From Thermicanus aegyptius DSM 12793 (GTDB lineage Bacteria; Bacillota; Bacilli; Thermicanales; Thermicanaceae), in the NCBI RefSeq assembly GCF_000510645.1, contig NZ_KI783301.1:2208420-2272419 (forward strand): a stretch of 64,000 nucleotides of DNA, read 5' to 3'. The position numbers were made by a program, and so were the translations under genes. Position 1 is the first letter of the stretch. Each line of letters begins with the position of its first letter. This document shows, piece after piece, positions 40,945-48,955 of this stretch. The notes beneath the pieces are model-generated. The model saw nothing but the letters and a program-made list of their open reading frames with translations, did not search any database and was not told where the DNA came from.

Positions 40945-41040
40945 TGGTGCTGGCGGAGGGACTCGAACCCCCAACCGCGCGCTAATCTGGCGCATACGTG
41001 AGGTATAAGCTCACCGCTCTACCAATTGAGCTACACCAGC
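40945..41040 (-). tRNA. tRNA-Ile-like (UAU anticodon) with extended variable arm
   Basis: 96 nt including CCA. Acceptor GCTGGTG/CGCCAGC, D arm GCTC/GAGC, anticodon arm GTGAG-CTTATAC-CTCAC, T arm GGGGG-TTCGAGT-CCCTC. The loop gives UAU, which would read the rare Ile codon AUA. The variable region is about 20 nt longer than normal and can form a GCGC/GCGC stem, unusual for an Ile tRNA. Confidence 0.75.
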
Positions 41041-41041
41041 A

Positions 41042-41115
41042 TGGTGACCCGTATGGGATTTGAACCACTGTTACCACCGTGAAATGGTGGTGTCTTAACC
41101 ACTGACCAACGGGCC
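41042..41115 (-). tRNA. tRNA-Glu (UUC), T stem partly mismatched
   Basis: 74 nt including CCA. Acceptor GGCCCGT/ACGGGTC (one GU), anticodon arm CCACC-ATTTCAC-GGTGG with UUC. The T stem has two mismatches (AGTGG against CCCAT), so function may be reduced. Confidence 0.75.
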
Positions 41116-41138
41116 ATATTAAAGTAAGCTTATGAACA

Positions 41139-41354
41139 TTACATCCAGACGAATTTTTCCTCGATGATTTCTCCTTGCTTATATCGGTATGTGATCATCT
41201 CATCCCGTGACGGGTGTACTACAACCCCCATTGGTGTACGACGTACAAAACGCCATCCGTGCTTTTCAGCTTGCTCTTTCATGATCTTGTCCAATTCTCT
41301 TTCTACTTGATATGGTTCACAGGTTTTATATGATTTTTTATAGACTAATTCCAT
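41139..41354 (-). CDS. Small hypothetical protein
   Basis: 71 aa; ATG at 41354 after GGGGTG. Basic helical N-terminus followed by a beta-type C-terminus (GVVVHPSRDEMITYRYKQGE in part). No membrane segment; family not recognised. It lies between the tRNA cluster and the regulatory genes. Confidence 0.52.
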   Translation of the reverse strand: MELVYKKSYKTCEPYQVERELDKIMKEQAEKHGWRFVRRTPMGVVVHPSRDEMITYRYKQGEIIEEKFVWM

Positions 41355-41404
41355 CTAAACACCCCACTTTTTTTAAGCAGCATGTTTCTGATTGCCGCGG
41401 TCTT

Positions 41405-41620
41405 TTATTTATTGATGTATCGTTTTGCAAATGCGTAGTTTGTACGCAAATTATTTAGTAAAGCCCTGATTCTCTTAAGTTTCAATATTTTTTCTATATC
41501 TTCTTCTGTAGGCCTTTCGCTGGTGATTACAATCTCTTTTTTGATCTTGCGGACTTCGGCTTCTAAAGCGTTTATATCTTTCTTTAGTTTCATTACATAT
41601 TCTTCCATAGTATTTTCCAT
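41405..41620 (-). CDS. Small coiled-coil protein
   Basis: 71 aa; the ATG at 41620 has AAGGAGG 8 nt upstream, unlike the upstream in-frame codons. Two charged helices (MKLKKDINALEAEVRKIKKE in part; EEDIEKILKLKRIRALLNNLR in part) suggest a helical hairpin. Unknown function. Confidence 0.58.
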   Translation of the reverse strand: MENTMEEYVMKLKKDINALEAEVRKIKKEIVITSERPTEEDIEKILKLKRIRALLNNLRTNYAFAKRYINK

Positions 41621-41666
41621 CGGGCTCGCCTCCTTTTTAGAAGGATTTTTCGAATAAATGTTGAAG

Positions 41667-41819
41667 TTACTTATTACCCTCGACTTCTGATTTCTCCGTT
41701 TTGTTTGGTTTATAGTCAAGCATGATTCTTATTGCTTTGATCATTCTTTCAAGGTCAGGCTCGTAAACAGCTTGGTAGGTAATTCCTGAAGGATGCTTTT
41801 TCGAAGGATGCTTTTTCAA
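41667..41819 (-). CDS. 50-aa protein, TTG start
   Basis: TTG at 41819 follows CAGGTGAG by 5 nt. The start has a tandem repeat of K-K-H-P-S (two copies, each encoded by AAAAAGCATCCTTC). A helical part ITYQAVYEPDLERMIKAIRI follows, a pattern often seen in small phage/ICE proteins of Bacillota. Probably in the leftward early operon. Confidence 0.5.
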   Translation of the reverse strand: MKKHPSKKHPSGITYQAVYEPDLERMIKAIRIMLDYKPNKTEKSEVEGNK

Positions 41820-41961
41820 TGATTCTCACCTGCCCCAAGTCGGGTTGTAGATAAATTGGTGGGTTATTCCACTTGGACGATAACTTTTAATGATGATCAT
41901 CTCCTCTCAAGCAAAAAAGTATTAAGAGCGTAAATGAATCTTTATGTTGCTTTTGTAATCT

Positions 41962-42222
41962 TCAAATAGCTTTCTTTGATCCACTTTCTGACGATTTATT
42001 TCCTAGTTGATAAAGAAACGTTTCGTTTCTTTGATCTTCAAAAAAAAGAGTCCAGTCGATATTCAAAACAGACGCTATTCTTTTTGCTACTACTACACTT
42101 GGATCACGATCACCACTTTCGATCATCCCATAATACTGACGACTTATTCTAGCATTAGCAGCCACTTGTTCTTGGGTCATATTCATAAGCTCCCTAATTC
42201 TAATTAACCATGGACGTTGCAC
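41962..42222 (-). CDS. XRE-family HTH regulator (leftward)
   Basis: 86 aa; GTG at 42222 after GGGGTGA. The HTH of lambda-Cro type is at about 10-55 (MTQEQVAANARISRQYYGMIESGDRDPS in parts). It is the first gene behind the leftward promoter at 42265-42293 and diverges from the ImmR-like repressor. The pair forms a Cro/CI-like switch that likely sets expression of the leftward element genes. Confidence 0.8.
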   Translation of the reverse strand: MQRPWLIRIRELMNMTQEQVAANARISRQYYGMIESGDRDPSVVVAKRIASVLNIDWTLFFEDQRNETFLYQLGNKSSESGSKKAI

Positions 42223-42264
42223 ATAATCACCCCATTAACGAATCATTTTGTTTCTCATGACTAC

Positions 42265-42293
42265 AGTTTAACGCAACATTATGTTTCTGTCAA
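42265..42293 (-). promoter_or_regulatory. Main leftward early promoter
   Basis: On the minus strand TTGACA (42288-42293), a 17-nt spacer and TAAACT (42265-42270). Three TTGTTTC-like boxes (about 42247, 42281, 42308) and repeated ACAGTT...GCA units in and around it are likely operator sites for the two XRE proteins. Confidence 0.7.
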
Positions 42294-42327
42294 TACTAAA
42301 TGCTACTTTTTGTTTCTTTTATTTTTT

Positions 42328-42350
42328 GCTACATACAGTTGCATTATAAT
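42328..42350 (+). promoter_or_regulatory. Probable rightward promoter of the ImmR-like gene
   Basis: A consensus TATAAT at 42345-42350 with only a weak TTTTTG -35 at about 42323. Weakness of the -35 would fit a regulated repressor promoter. Confidence 0.45.
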
Positions 42351-42382
42351 TAATACATACTCAGCAGAGGATGATGGTGCTT

Positions 42383-42709
42383 ATGTTTCAAAAAAGGTTA
42401 AAAGCTTTAAGGACCAAAAAAAAATTAACTCATCAGGATATGGCTGATTTCCTTGGAATTAGTCGTCAAGCATACGGTCTTTATGAAAATGGAAAAAGGG
42501 AACCGGATTTCCATACATTACAAAAGCTAGCCGATTTCTTTAATGTCAGTACAGATTACCTTTTAGGGAGGACAGACGAACCAAACAATGAAACCCTCGC
42601 TGCCCATCGTACAGATGACCTAATGGCTGATCTCCCCCCAGAGGCGCGTAAGTCCTTGGAGGAGTTTATCGAAAGCATGAAGAAGTTATATGGCGGGAAA
42701 AAGGAATAA
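42383..42709 (+). CDS. ImmR-like XRE-family repressor
   Basis: 108 aa from ATG at 42383; alternative starts at 42371-42377 are close to the GAGG site. HTH at about 5-60 with KKKLTHQDMADFLGISRQAYGLYENGKREPD in parts and the FFNVSTDYLLGRTD closing motif, typical of ICEBs1 ImmR and phage repressors. The C-terminal helix (PEARKSLEEFIESMKKLYG) is probably for dimerisation. It is followed by an ImmA-like peptidase gene, as in ICEBs1, where ImmA cleaves ImmR on DNA damage or quorum cues. Confidence 0.85.
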   Translation: MFQKRLKALRTKKKLTHQDMADFLGISRQAYGLYENGKREPDFHTLQKLADFFNVSTDYLLGRTDEPNNETLAAHRTDDLMADLPPEARKSLEEFIESMKKLYGGKKE

Positions 42710-42759
42710 AGCCAGTTCAAATGACACTCATGATGTCGTAAATACAAGAAAATCCTCAA

Positions 42760-42945
42760 ATGAGCCGAGCATTGCGTGATGGACAAGAAGAAATAAAGGC
42801 TCAACTGAATGCTCTTTCTGTGGATGTTCATGTACTTACCAGCAAAGTCGCTTCACCGGAAATGAAAAACTGGATCGACAGAATCAAAAGACAGAATCGA
42901 AATATGGAATCTTTAGCCATTCGATTTATTAAAACGATGAATTAA
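42760..42945 (+). CDS. Small hypothetical protein between immR and immA
   Basis: 61 aa. Charged and helical (GQEEIKAQLNALSVDVHVLTSK in part). No good ribosome site. It may be a real accessory gene or a remnant. Confidence 0.4.
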   Translation: MSRALRDGQEEIKAQLNALSVDVHVLTSKVASPEMKNWIDRIKRQNRNMESLAIRFIKTMN

Positions 42946-43056
42946 AACGATAAGATAGATATGTTCTCTTTTTCATTCCAAAAAAATAAGAACATATATT
43001 CACGGCTAATACTGCTTTATATATAATATATATAAATAGAAAGGGGTGCTGTTCCA

Positions 43057-43515
43057 TTGCCTTTTCCTTTACTTCAATTAGCCGATAAAATGGGAATAAA
43101 GGTACACTATCACGATTTTTCTCCTCCTTTGGAGGGGGTTTATTGGTCCCATCCAGATTATCCGCCGATCATTGGGCTTTCTCGTTCCCTTCTTAGTGAC
43201 CGTGCTCGTTATCGTTGTGTACTGGCCGAAGAGATTGGTCATCACTTTACTACACCTATTTTTGCTACCCTCCCCAAAGCATACTTTCACTATCGTGATC
43301 GACTTGAAATTAGCCGAGCCGAATATCGTGCCTTGAAGTGGGCGGCGAATTATCTGATACCTTTGGACAAGCTCTGTGAAGCTCAAAAAAATGGGATTGT
43401 TGATCTGTGGGATTTAGCGGAGCATTTCGATGTTACGGAGGAAATGATGAGGTTTCGGATGAATTTGGCAGATGTGCGGGGGAGATTGAAGCTCATGGAG
43501 AAAATGTCGGTGTGA
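43057..43515 (+). CDS. ImmA/IrrE-family metallopeptidase
   Basis: 152 aa; TTG at 43057 after AAAGGGGTG. The zinc motif is E-E-I-G-H-H (about 66-71), the variant in which the first His of HExxH is Glu, common in Bacillota phage and ICE ImmA proteins. A helical substrate-recognition part follows. It should inactivate the adjacent ImmR-like repressor and release the leftward promoter and excision genes. Confidence 0.82.
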   Translation: MPFPLLQLADKMGIKVHYHDFSPPLEGVYWSHPDYPPIIGLSRSLLSDRARYRCVLAEEIGHHFTTPIFATLPKAYFHYRDRLEISRAEYRALKWAANYLIPLDKLCEAQKNGIVDLWDLAEHFDVTEEMMRFRMNLADVRGRLKLMEKMSV

Positions 43516-43846
43516 TAAAATTTTGATGAACCCTTGTAAAATATATTTCACGAGATAAATATCATCTAAGGGATTAAAATCTAGGGGATGATGATAGGCT
43601 GTTTGTGCAAAATGTACTAATGTTTAAGAAGGAAGAAAGGCGGTGGAATCATGTTGGAAAGCGTTGTATGGTTGGCTAGTTCTCTGGAAGAGGTGATTTT
43701 TTTAACTCTTCAGTAGTATACAATCGTTATTATCTGCAAAAATTATACCTATTTTAAATTTGAATTAATTTAATATTAAAATAGATGATTCTACAGTTAA
43801 TTTTAACTTGAGCGAGAGAAAAAAAGAAAGAAGGGAGTTAGTTTCA
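43516..43846. other. AT-rich gap before the TcmP gene
   Basis: About 330 nt. A 21-codon ORF (43651-43716) with a fair ribosome site is present but is not supported. The stretch 43740-43800 is very AT-rich and may hold the promoter of the TcmP gene. No clear hexamers were fixed. Confidence 0.4.
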
Positions 43847-44956
43847 ATGAGTGATTTCTTTGAAGAAATAACTGAATCATCAGAAGTAAAATCGGAAATA
43901 GTTCGTAAATACTTTGGAGCATGGGCTAATATCATGAAGTCTCGTTCCACTAAAATGGTATATATCGATTTATTTTCAGGTCCCGGAAGATACAAAGACG
44001 GGAGCGAATCTACACCTTTAAAAATTTTGAAACAAATTATTCAAAATCCTGCCCTTAGAGAAAAAATGGTGACTATTTTTAATGATAAAAAAGAGTCGTA
44101 TGCGAAAAATTTAATGAATGAAATCTCTAAATTAGAAGGGATTGATTCTTTAAAATATAAACCTTTAATTGTCAATACTGAGGTTGGTGATGAAATTGTA
44201 AATTTATTTGAGTCAATAAATTTGGCACCCACTCTTGCTTTTATCGATCCTTGGGGTTATAAAGGGCTGAGTTTAAGATTGATCCGAGCTTTAGTTAAAG
44301 ACTGGGGATCTGATTTGATCTTTTTCTTTAACTACAATAGAGTTAGTATGGGGCTTAACAACTCTTCGGTAACAGAATGTATGAACAACATTTTTGGTGA
44401 AGAACGAGTTATCCAGTTAAAAGAAGAAGTAAAATTCATGTCTCCTTATGAACGAGAATTAACTATTCTTAATTCTCTTGCAGAATCTCTTTCAGATCAG
44501 GCAAAATATTATGTTTTACCTTTCCAATTCGTAAACGCGAAAAAAAATAGAACTAGTCATTACCTAATATTTGTGTCAAAACATGAACTGGGTTATACTC
44601 TAATGAAAGAGATCATGTGGGATCATAGCTCAGAAAAGGAAGATGGAGTGGCCAGTTTTTCTTTTATTCCGTTATCTCAGGAATATCAGCAATTATCCAT
44701 ATTATCATTATATTCTCGGCCCCTTGACGAATTGGGTATAGAACTTATGAGAAAATTTTCAGGTAAAACAATGTCTGTCCTTGAGATCTTTAAAAAACAC
44801 CATGTTGGAACACCATATATTTTAAGAAATTATAAAGAAGCATTAAGTAGACTTGAAGAACAAAAACGGATTAAGGTCAATCCACCAGCAGAAAAAAGAA
44901 GAATGCGTAAAGGGAAAAGAACATTTCCGGATACAACAATCGTGCTTTTTCCTTGA
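43847..44956 (+). CDS. tcmP: Three-Cys-motif partner protein (TcmP family)
   Basis: 369 aa; ATG at 43847 after AAGGGAG. The TcmP pattern is clear: KYFGAWANIM, VYIDLFSGPG (D41), FIDPWGYKGL (131-140), FFFNYNRV. The core looks like a Rossmann methyltransferase-type fold with a C-terminal winged-helix-like domain. TcmP genes are found beside three-Cys-motif (Gp37/Gp68, DUF5131) genes, as here 69 nt downstream. The biochemical role is not established; a defence or competition function is a reasonable guess given its mobile-element cargo position. AT-rich compared with neighbours. Confidence 0.85.
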   Translation: MSDFFEEITESSEVKSEIVRKYFGAWANIMKSRSTKMVYIDLFSGPGRYKDGSESTPLKILKQIIQNPALREKMVTIFNDKKESYAKNLMNEISKLEGIDSLKYKPLIVNTEVGDEIVNLFESINLAPTLAFIDPWGYKGLSLRLIRALVKDWGSDLIFFFNYNRVSMGLNNSSVTECMNNIFGEERVIQLKEEVKFMSPYERELTILNSLAESLSDQAKYYVLPFQFVNAKKNRTSHYLIFVSKHELGYTLMKEIMWDHSSEKEDGVASFSFIPLSQEYQQLSILSLYSRPLDELGIELMRKFSGKTMSVLEIFKKHHVGTPYILRNYKEALSRLEEQKRIKVNPPAEKRRMRKGKRTFPDTTIVLFP

Positions 44957-44973
44957 AGCAGCAAAAAGATCAT

Positions 44974-45001
44974 TTGTTCTTATAAATCGGTATGATATAA
45001 T
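44974..45001 (+). promoter_or_regulatory. Promoter of the three-Cys-motif gene
   Basis: TTGTTC (44974-44979), 16-nt spacer, TATAAT (44996-45001), 24 nt upstream of the start codon. This allows expression apart from tcmP. Confidence 0.6.
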
Positions 45002-45025
45002 TCACTTAAGAAAGGAGTGTATGAA

Positions 45026-45772
45026 TTGGCAAGCAGATCGAACATTGAATGGACAGAAGCCACTTGGAATCCTGTAACCGGATGCACTAAGATTTCCGAA
45101 GGTTGCCGTCATTGTTATGCGGCTACGATGGCAAAAAGGCTTCAGGCAATGGGAAACCCTCGATATAAAAACGGATTTAAGGTAACTTTACATCATGATT
45201 TAATCACATTACCTCTAACATGGAAAAAGCCACGTCTTATCTTTGTAAACTCGATGTCTGACCTTTTTCACAAGGATGTCCCCCTTGAGTTCATCCAACA
45301 AGTGTTTGAAACGATGGAAAAGGCCTATTGGCATACGTTTCAGATTTTGACAAAACGTTCGGATCGTTTATTGGAATTGGCTCCTCATCTTCCTTGGCCG
45401 GATAACGTTTGGCAAGGTGTGAGCGTAGAAGACGAGCGGGTGAAATTCCGAATTGATGATCTTCGTAAGATTCCAGCAAAAATTAGATTTCTGTCTTGCG
45501 AACCTTTAATTGGTCCTTTAGAAAATTTAAATTTAGAAGGTATTCATTGGGTAATTGCTGGTGGTGAATCAGGACCAGGAGCAAGACCGATGAAAGTTGA
45601 GTGGGTAAGATCGCTAAGAGATCAATGTGTAAATCAGGATGTAGCATTTTTCTTCAAACAATGGGGCGGCGTTCAAAAGTTCCGAACCGGGAGGACATTG
45701 GATGACCGCACTTGGGATGAACTCCCTGTCCGACCAAGACTTAACTCGGAAGTCAGTTTACAACCCGTTTAA
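45026..45772 (+). CDS. Three-Cys-motif protein, phage Gp37/Gp68 family (DUF5131)
   Basis: 248 aa. TTG at 45026 is 8 nt after AAAGGAG; the GTG at 45017 lies inside that site. It begins [16 protein letters not shown] and has the C20-x6-C27-x2-C30 cluster, a radical-SAM-like iron-sulphur motif placed in a TIM-barrel-type protein ([41 protein letters not shown]). It ends with FFKQWGG and [10 protein letters not shown], normal for the family. Partner of tcmP. The tnpB insertion lies just past its stop codon. Confidence 0.87.
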   Translation: MASRSNIEWTEATWNPVTGCTKISEGCRHCYAATMAKRLQAMGNPRYKNGFKVTLHHDLITLPLTWKKPRLIFVNSMSDLFHKDVPLEFIQQVFETMEKAYWHTFQILTKRSDRLLELAPHLPWPDNVWQGVSVEDERVKFRIDDLRKIPAKIRFLSCEPLIGPLENLNLEGIHWVIAGGESGPGARPMKVEWVRSLRDQCVNQDVAFFFKQWGGVQKFRTGRTLDDRTWDELPVRPRLNSEVSLQPV

Positions 45773-45782
45773 ATTACAAAAT

Positions 45783-45832
45783 CCACGCAGGAAAGCCCAC
45801 GGCTTCAGTTGTGGGATGAAAGCGAAAAAAAG
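45783..45832 (+). repeat. Left end of the TnpB element
   Basis: A hairpin-forming stretch (CCCACGGCTTCAGTTGTGGG) at about 45798-45817, like IS200/IS605 subterminal palindromes, 71 nt before the tnpB ribosome site. Confidence 0.5.
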
Positions 45833-45902
45833 AGAACATGTGTTGTGGTTTTTTCGCGTTTTTTGTATCATAAAGATAGAGGACAGAAAGGAGCAGGGGG
45901 CG

Positions 45903-47174
45903 ATGGCGCGGAAGAAAAACTCCGGCAACCACACACCGATGCAAACCATCACGTCTAGGGCCAAAATTGTCTATCTCGCAGACCAGGACGCCCTACTACT
46001 GGGGCTTTTGGGTTTTTTCGCAACTAAGCTCTGGAATACTGCCAATCATCATCGGCGCGTGGTCTGGGGCGAGACTGGTAAAATCCCAAATTTTGTTGAA
46101 CAATGTAGGGATCTCAAGACTAACAGGTGGTACAAGCTGATACCTTCACAAAGCGCCCAGGAGATTCTTGGGGAACTGGACGACTCCTATCGCTCCTGGT
46201 TTTCTCACCGTAAAAACGGCGACCTAAGCGCACGTCCGCCGCGATTCCGGAAAAAGGAACCATTAAGCACCATAACCTTTAAACAGAAGGCTTTTGAAAT
46301 CCTGCCGGGCAACCATGTCAAGGTGAGGTTGCCCAAGACCTACGCGAGGCGGGAAATGGTTTTGGAATACCACCTTCCTCCTGATACCACCTTGGGCAAA
46401 GTTCAGCAGGTCAAGTTGTCCTGCGACCCCACGAGCGGGGATTGGTACGTGCACATTGTCCATAAAGTGCCAATTAAGTACCGTGAAACCGGCCAGGTCA
46501 TGTCTCTTGACCTTGGGATCGTGAACACTGTGGCCGGACTAATCACGGATGGGTTTTCATTTCTCGTGCCCGGAGGCGAGCTTTTGGCCCTTGACCGGTA
46601 CTTCCAGAAGGAAAAGGCGAAATGCACGAAATCAACCAGCAGAAAGTGCATCAGAATCAACGCCAAATGGGGAAGGCAACGCAGCCACTATCTGCACGCC
46701 TTGACAAAATGGCTGGTGGACCTGGCCGTTGCCCACAACGTTTCCACCATCCTAGTCGGCGAATTAAAGGGTATTCGCGCAGACAAAGATTGGGGAGACG
46801 CGGGGAATCAGAAACTTCACACCTGGCCCTTCAGCAAGATAATAAGCTTGCTCACCTACAAGGCAGCCCTTGCGGGCATTCGGGTAATTAAAGTGTCGGA
46901 AAAAAGCACCAGCACCACCTGCCCGGTATGCTCCAGGAGAACTAAAAAAGCCAGGGTTTACCGAGGATTATTCGTCCATTGCGGTCTTGCGCTGAACGCC
47001 GACTTGGTGGGCGCGTACAACATTTTGCAAAGATATCTCCGTGAGACGGGTCAGGCTTGGCCGGACCCGGTGGGAGTAGTGGGCGCACTGGCACGCCCAG
47101 CAGTCAACCTGTTTGTGTGGAGAAAAACCACACCGCTAGGCCGAGGACAGGGGACGTTCAGGCGGGCTGCTTAA
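45903..47174 (+). CDS. tnpB: TnpB RNA-guided nuclease (IS200/IS605-type, no TnpA)
   Basis: 423 aa; ATG at 45903 after AAAGGAG. RuvC catalytic residues are all present: D203 (MSLDLGIVNT), E287 (VGELKG) and D367 (NADLVGAYNI). The zinc finger has C340-x2-C343 but only one Cys (C360) of the second pair. The N-terminal helix-turn-helix and bridge region look normal. There is no transposase TnpA, so the unit is a TnpB-only element. It should be guided by the RNA at its 3' end. It is inserted between the DUF5131 gene and the recombinase. Confidence 0.88.
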   Translation: MARKKNSGNHTPMQTITSRAKIVYLADQDALLLGLLGFFATKLWNTANHHRRVVWGETGKIPNFVEQCRDLKTNRWYKLIPSQSAQEILGELDDSYRSWFSHRKNGDLSARPPRFRKKEPLSTITFKQKAFEILPGNHVKVRLPKTYARREMVLEYHLPPDTTLGKVQQVKLSCDPTSGDWYVHIVHKVPIKYRETGQVMSLDLGIVNTVAGLITDGFSFLVPGGELLALDRYFQKEKAKCTKSTSRKCIRINAKWGRQRSHYLHALTKWLVDLAVAHNVSTILVGELKGIRADKDWGDAGNQKLHTWPFSKIISLLTYKAALAGIRVIKVSEKSTSTTCPVCSRRTKKARVYRGLFVHCGLALNADLVGAYNILQRYLRETGQAWPDPVGVVGALARPAVNLFVWRKTTPLGRGQGTFRRAA

Positions 47175-47242
47175 GCCTGTTTGGACATCTGCGAACCGAC
47201 TATCCCCGAAGGGGAACCAAACCCCTTTAGGGGTGGGAAGAT
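47150..47242 (+). ncRNA. TnpB right end / omega-RNA 3' region
   Basis: The tnpB 3' end continues into inverted repeats (GACATCT...AGATGTC), a CCCCGAAGGGG hairpin and the terminal CCCCTTTAGGGGTGGGAAGATGTCA, the standard RE/omega-RNA end. The sequence immediately after it (from about 47243) would be the built-in guide. Confidence 0.6.
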
Positions 47243-47247
47243 GTCAG

Positions 47248-47285
47248 TTAACCTCCCATAATAAAACTAAGGGAGGTTAGTTTAT
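47248..47285 (+). terminator. Terminator-like hairpin before the recombinase
   Basis: TTAACCTCCC...GGGAGGTTAG followed by TTTATATTTT. It could end tnpB or tcmP-side transcription. Confidence 0.6.
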
Positions 47286-47347
47286 ATTTTATCAACTTCA
47301 TCCGACTTCCCTCCAGCCCCCCCAAAAAAATATGTAAGGTGATCTTT

Positions 47348-48955
47348 ATGAAAGTAGCTATTTACGCAAGAGTATCTTCGGAAGATCAACAAGAAAGAGG
47401 CACAATTGGAAACCAGACTGAATTTGCCCAGAAATATTGTGACCTACATCAATTAGATGTATTGCATTGGTATCTTGATGATGGGATATCCGGGACTATT
47501 CCTCTCGAAGAACGCGAGGAAGGAAAGAAGCTCTTGGAAGACGCAAAAGCCGGGAAAATTGACTTGCTCCTGATCTATCGTCTGGATCGACTAGGCCGAT
47601 CCGCACGAATCATTTTAAATGCAGTCTATGACCTGGAACAAAACGGGGTTAAAATTCGTTCCATGACCGAACCCTTCGACACCGGCGATCCGTCTGGGCG
47701 TTTTCTCCTAACCATCCTCGCAGGTGTTGCGGACCTGGAACGGGAAACAATCCTTGAACGCATGTGGTTAGGAGCAAATCGTGCGGCCCGCTCCGGCAAA
47801 TGGCTGGGGGGGATTGTCCCTTATGGATATCGAGTGAACAAGGATGGATTTATTGAGGTCAACGAAGACTTTCTCCCGGGCTTTGATATGAGTGAAGCTG
47901 ATGTGATACGCTTAATCTATCGTCTTGTTGGGGAACAGGGAATGTCCACAATCAAGTTGGCGGATTATCTAAATGCGCTTGGTATACCTCCTTCTTATGT
48001 AAAGGACGCACGCATGGTTACGCAAGGAAAAAGAAAAGTTGCCACGTCCGGTATATGGCTTCCCGGAAGAATCCGAAATATGATTGTAAACACAACCTAT
48101 AAAGGAATTCATTATTATGGCAAACGAACAAATAAGAAAAGAGAGCTTATTAAAAGAGAAGTCCCTGCAATCGTTTCTGAGGAATTATGGCAAAAAGCAC
48201 AAGATGCCTTGAAACAGAATCAGATCGAGGCCATGCGAAATTCCAAAAGGAAATATCTCCTCAGAGGCTTAATCAAATGCGGTGTTTGTGGGCTCACCTA
48301 TCACGGATCAGTTTTTGGAAAGGAACTAAAGGCGTTTTATCTTTGCGGTGGGAAAACTTCCTATCACGGACCTTTTAAAGAAAAATGTGTTTCGAAGAAC
48401 GTCCCGGCAGAATGGGTGGAGGAGTTGGTCTGGAATGATTGTGTGAATTTTATCCGTAACCCTGGAAGTGCCATGATGGAAATGGCAGCAACCTTTGAGG
48501 AACGTACATTTCATAAAAAGGAGATCCTCGCGGAATTGGAGAGTGTAAAAAAGGCCTTAAACGAAAAAGAGGAAGAGAAGCAGAGCATTCTCGACCTTTA
48601 CCGTAGGAAATTGATCGGAAGTACCGATGTGGAAATCCAGCTTCAACGTATATCCAAAGAGAAAGACTCATTAGAGCTTAGAATCGCGGATCTCGAAAAT
48701 GAACTAAGGCTGGAGGATGGGATGGCGAAGCAGTTTTTTTCCGTGGAAGAGTTACTTAAAGATCTCCGGAGCAAAATTGAAGGAGACCCTCCGTTTGAGG
48801 TGAAAAGGGAAATCATCAAGACGTTGGTGAAAGAAGTGGTCGTCCATACGATTCCAAAAGAAAGGGGAAGGCCAAATGCGACGGTTACTGTACACTTTAC
48901 CTTTTCCAAGGATGTTCCACGCACGGACAGGGATTCATCGAAGCGATTAACATGA
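47348..48955 (+). CDS. int: Large serine recombinase (element integrase)
   Basis: 535 aa; ATG at 47348 after AAGGTGA. Resolvase domain with the catalytic Ser10 (YARVSSEDQ), the YRLDRLGRS and [17 protein letters not shown] motifs, a recombinase domain, a zinc ribbon (C-G-V-C...C...C at about 310-350), a coiled-coil (about 385-460) and a C-terminal end. It integrates and excises the element at comM. The last codons and stop (about 48922-48955) are formed by host comM DNA read on the opposite strand, so the C-terminus would change on excision. Confidence 0.92.
   Translation: MKVAIYARVSSEDQQERGTIGNQTEFAQKYCDLHQLDVLHWYLDDGISGTIPLEEREEGKKLLEDAKAGKIDLLLIYRLDRLGRSARIILNAVYDLEQNGVKIRSMTEPFDTGDPSGRFLLTILAGVADLERETILERMWLGANRAARSGKWLGGIVPYGYRVNKDGFIEVNEDFLPGFDMSEADVIRLIYRLVGEQGMSTIKLADYLNALGIPPSYVKDARMVTQGKRKVATSGIWLPGRIRNMIVNTTYKGIHYYGKRTNKKRELIKREVPAIVSEELWQKAQDALKQNQIEAMRNSKRKYLLRGLIKCGVCGLTYHGSVFGKELKAFYLCGGKTSYHGPFKEKCVSKNVPAEWVEELVWNDCVNFIRNPGSAMMEMAATFEERTFHKKEILAELESVKKALNEKEEEKQSILDLYRRKLIGSTDVEIQLQRISKEKDSLELRIADLENELRLEDGMAKQFFSVEELLKDLRSKIEGDPPFEVKREIIKTLVKEVVVHTIPKERGRPNATVTVHFTFSKDVPRTDRDSSKRLT

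Noticed and set aside
43651-43716. 21-codon ORF with fair ribosome site
   Set aside because: Too short and without context; may be a remnant.
45702-45902. N-terminal extension of tnpB
   Set aside because: Runs back through the element left end into the DUF5131 gene; the ATG at 45903 has a good ribosome site.
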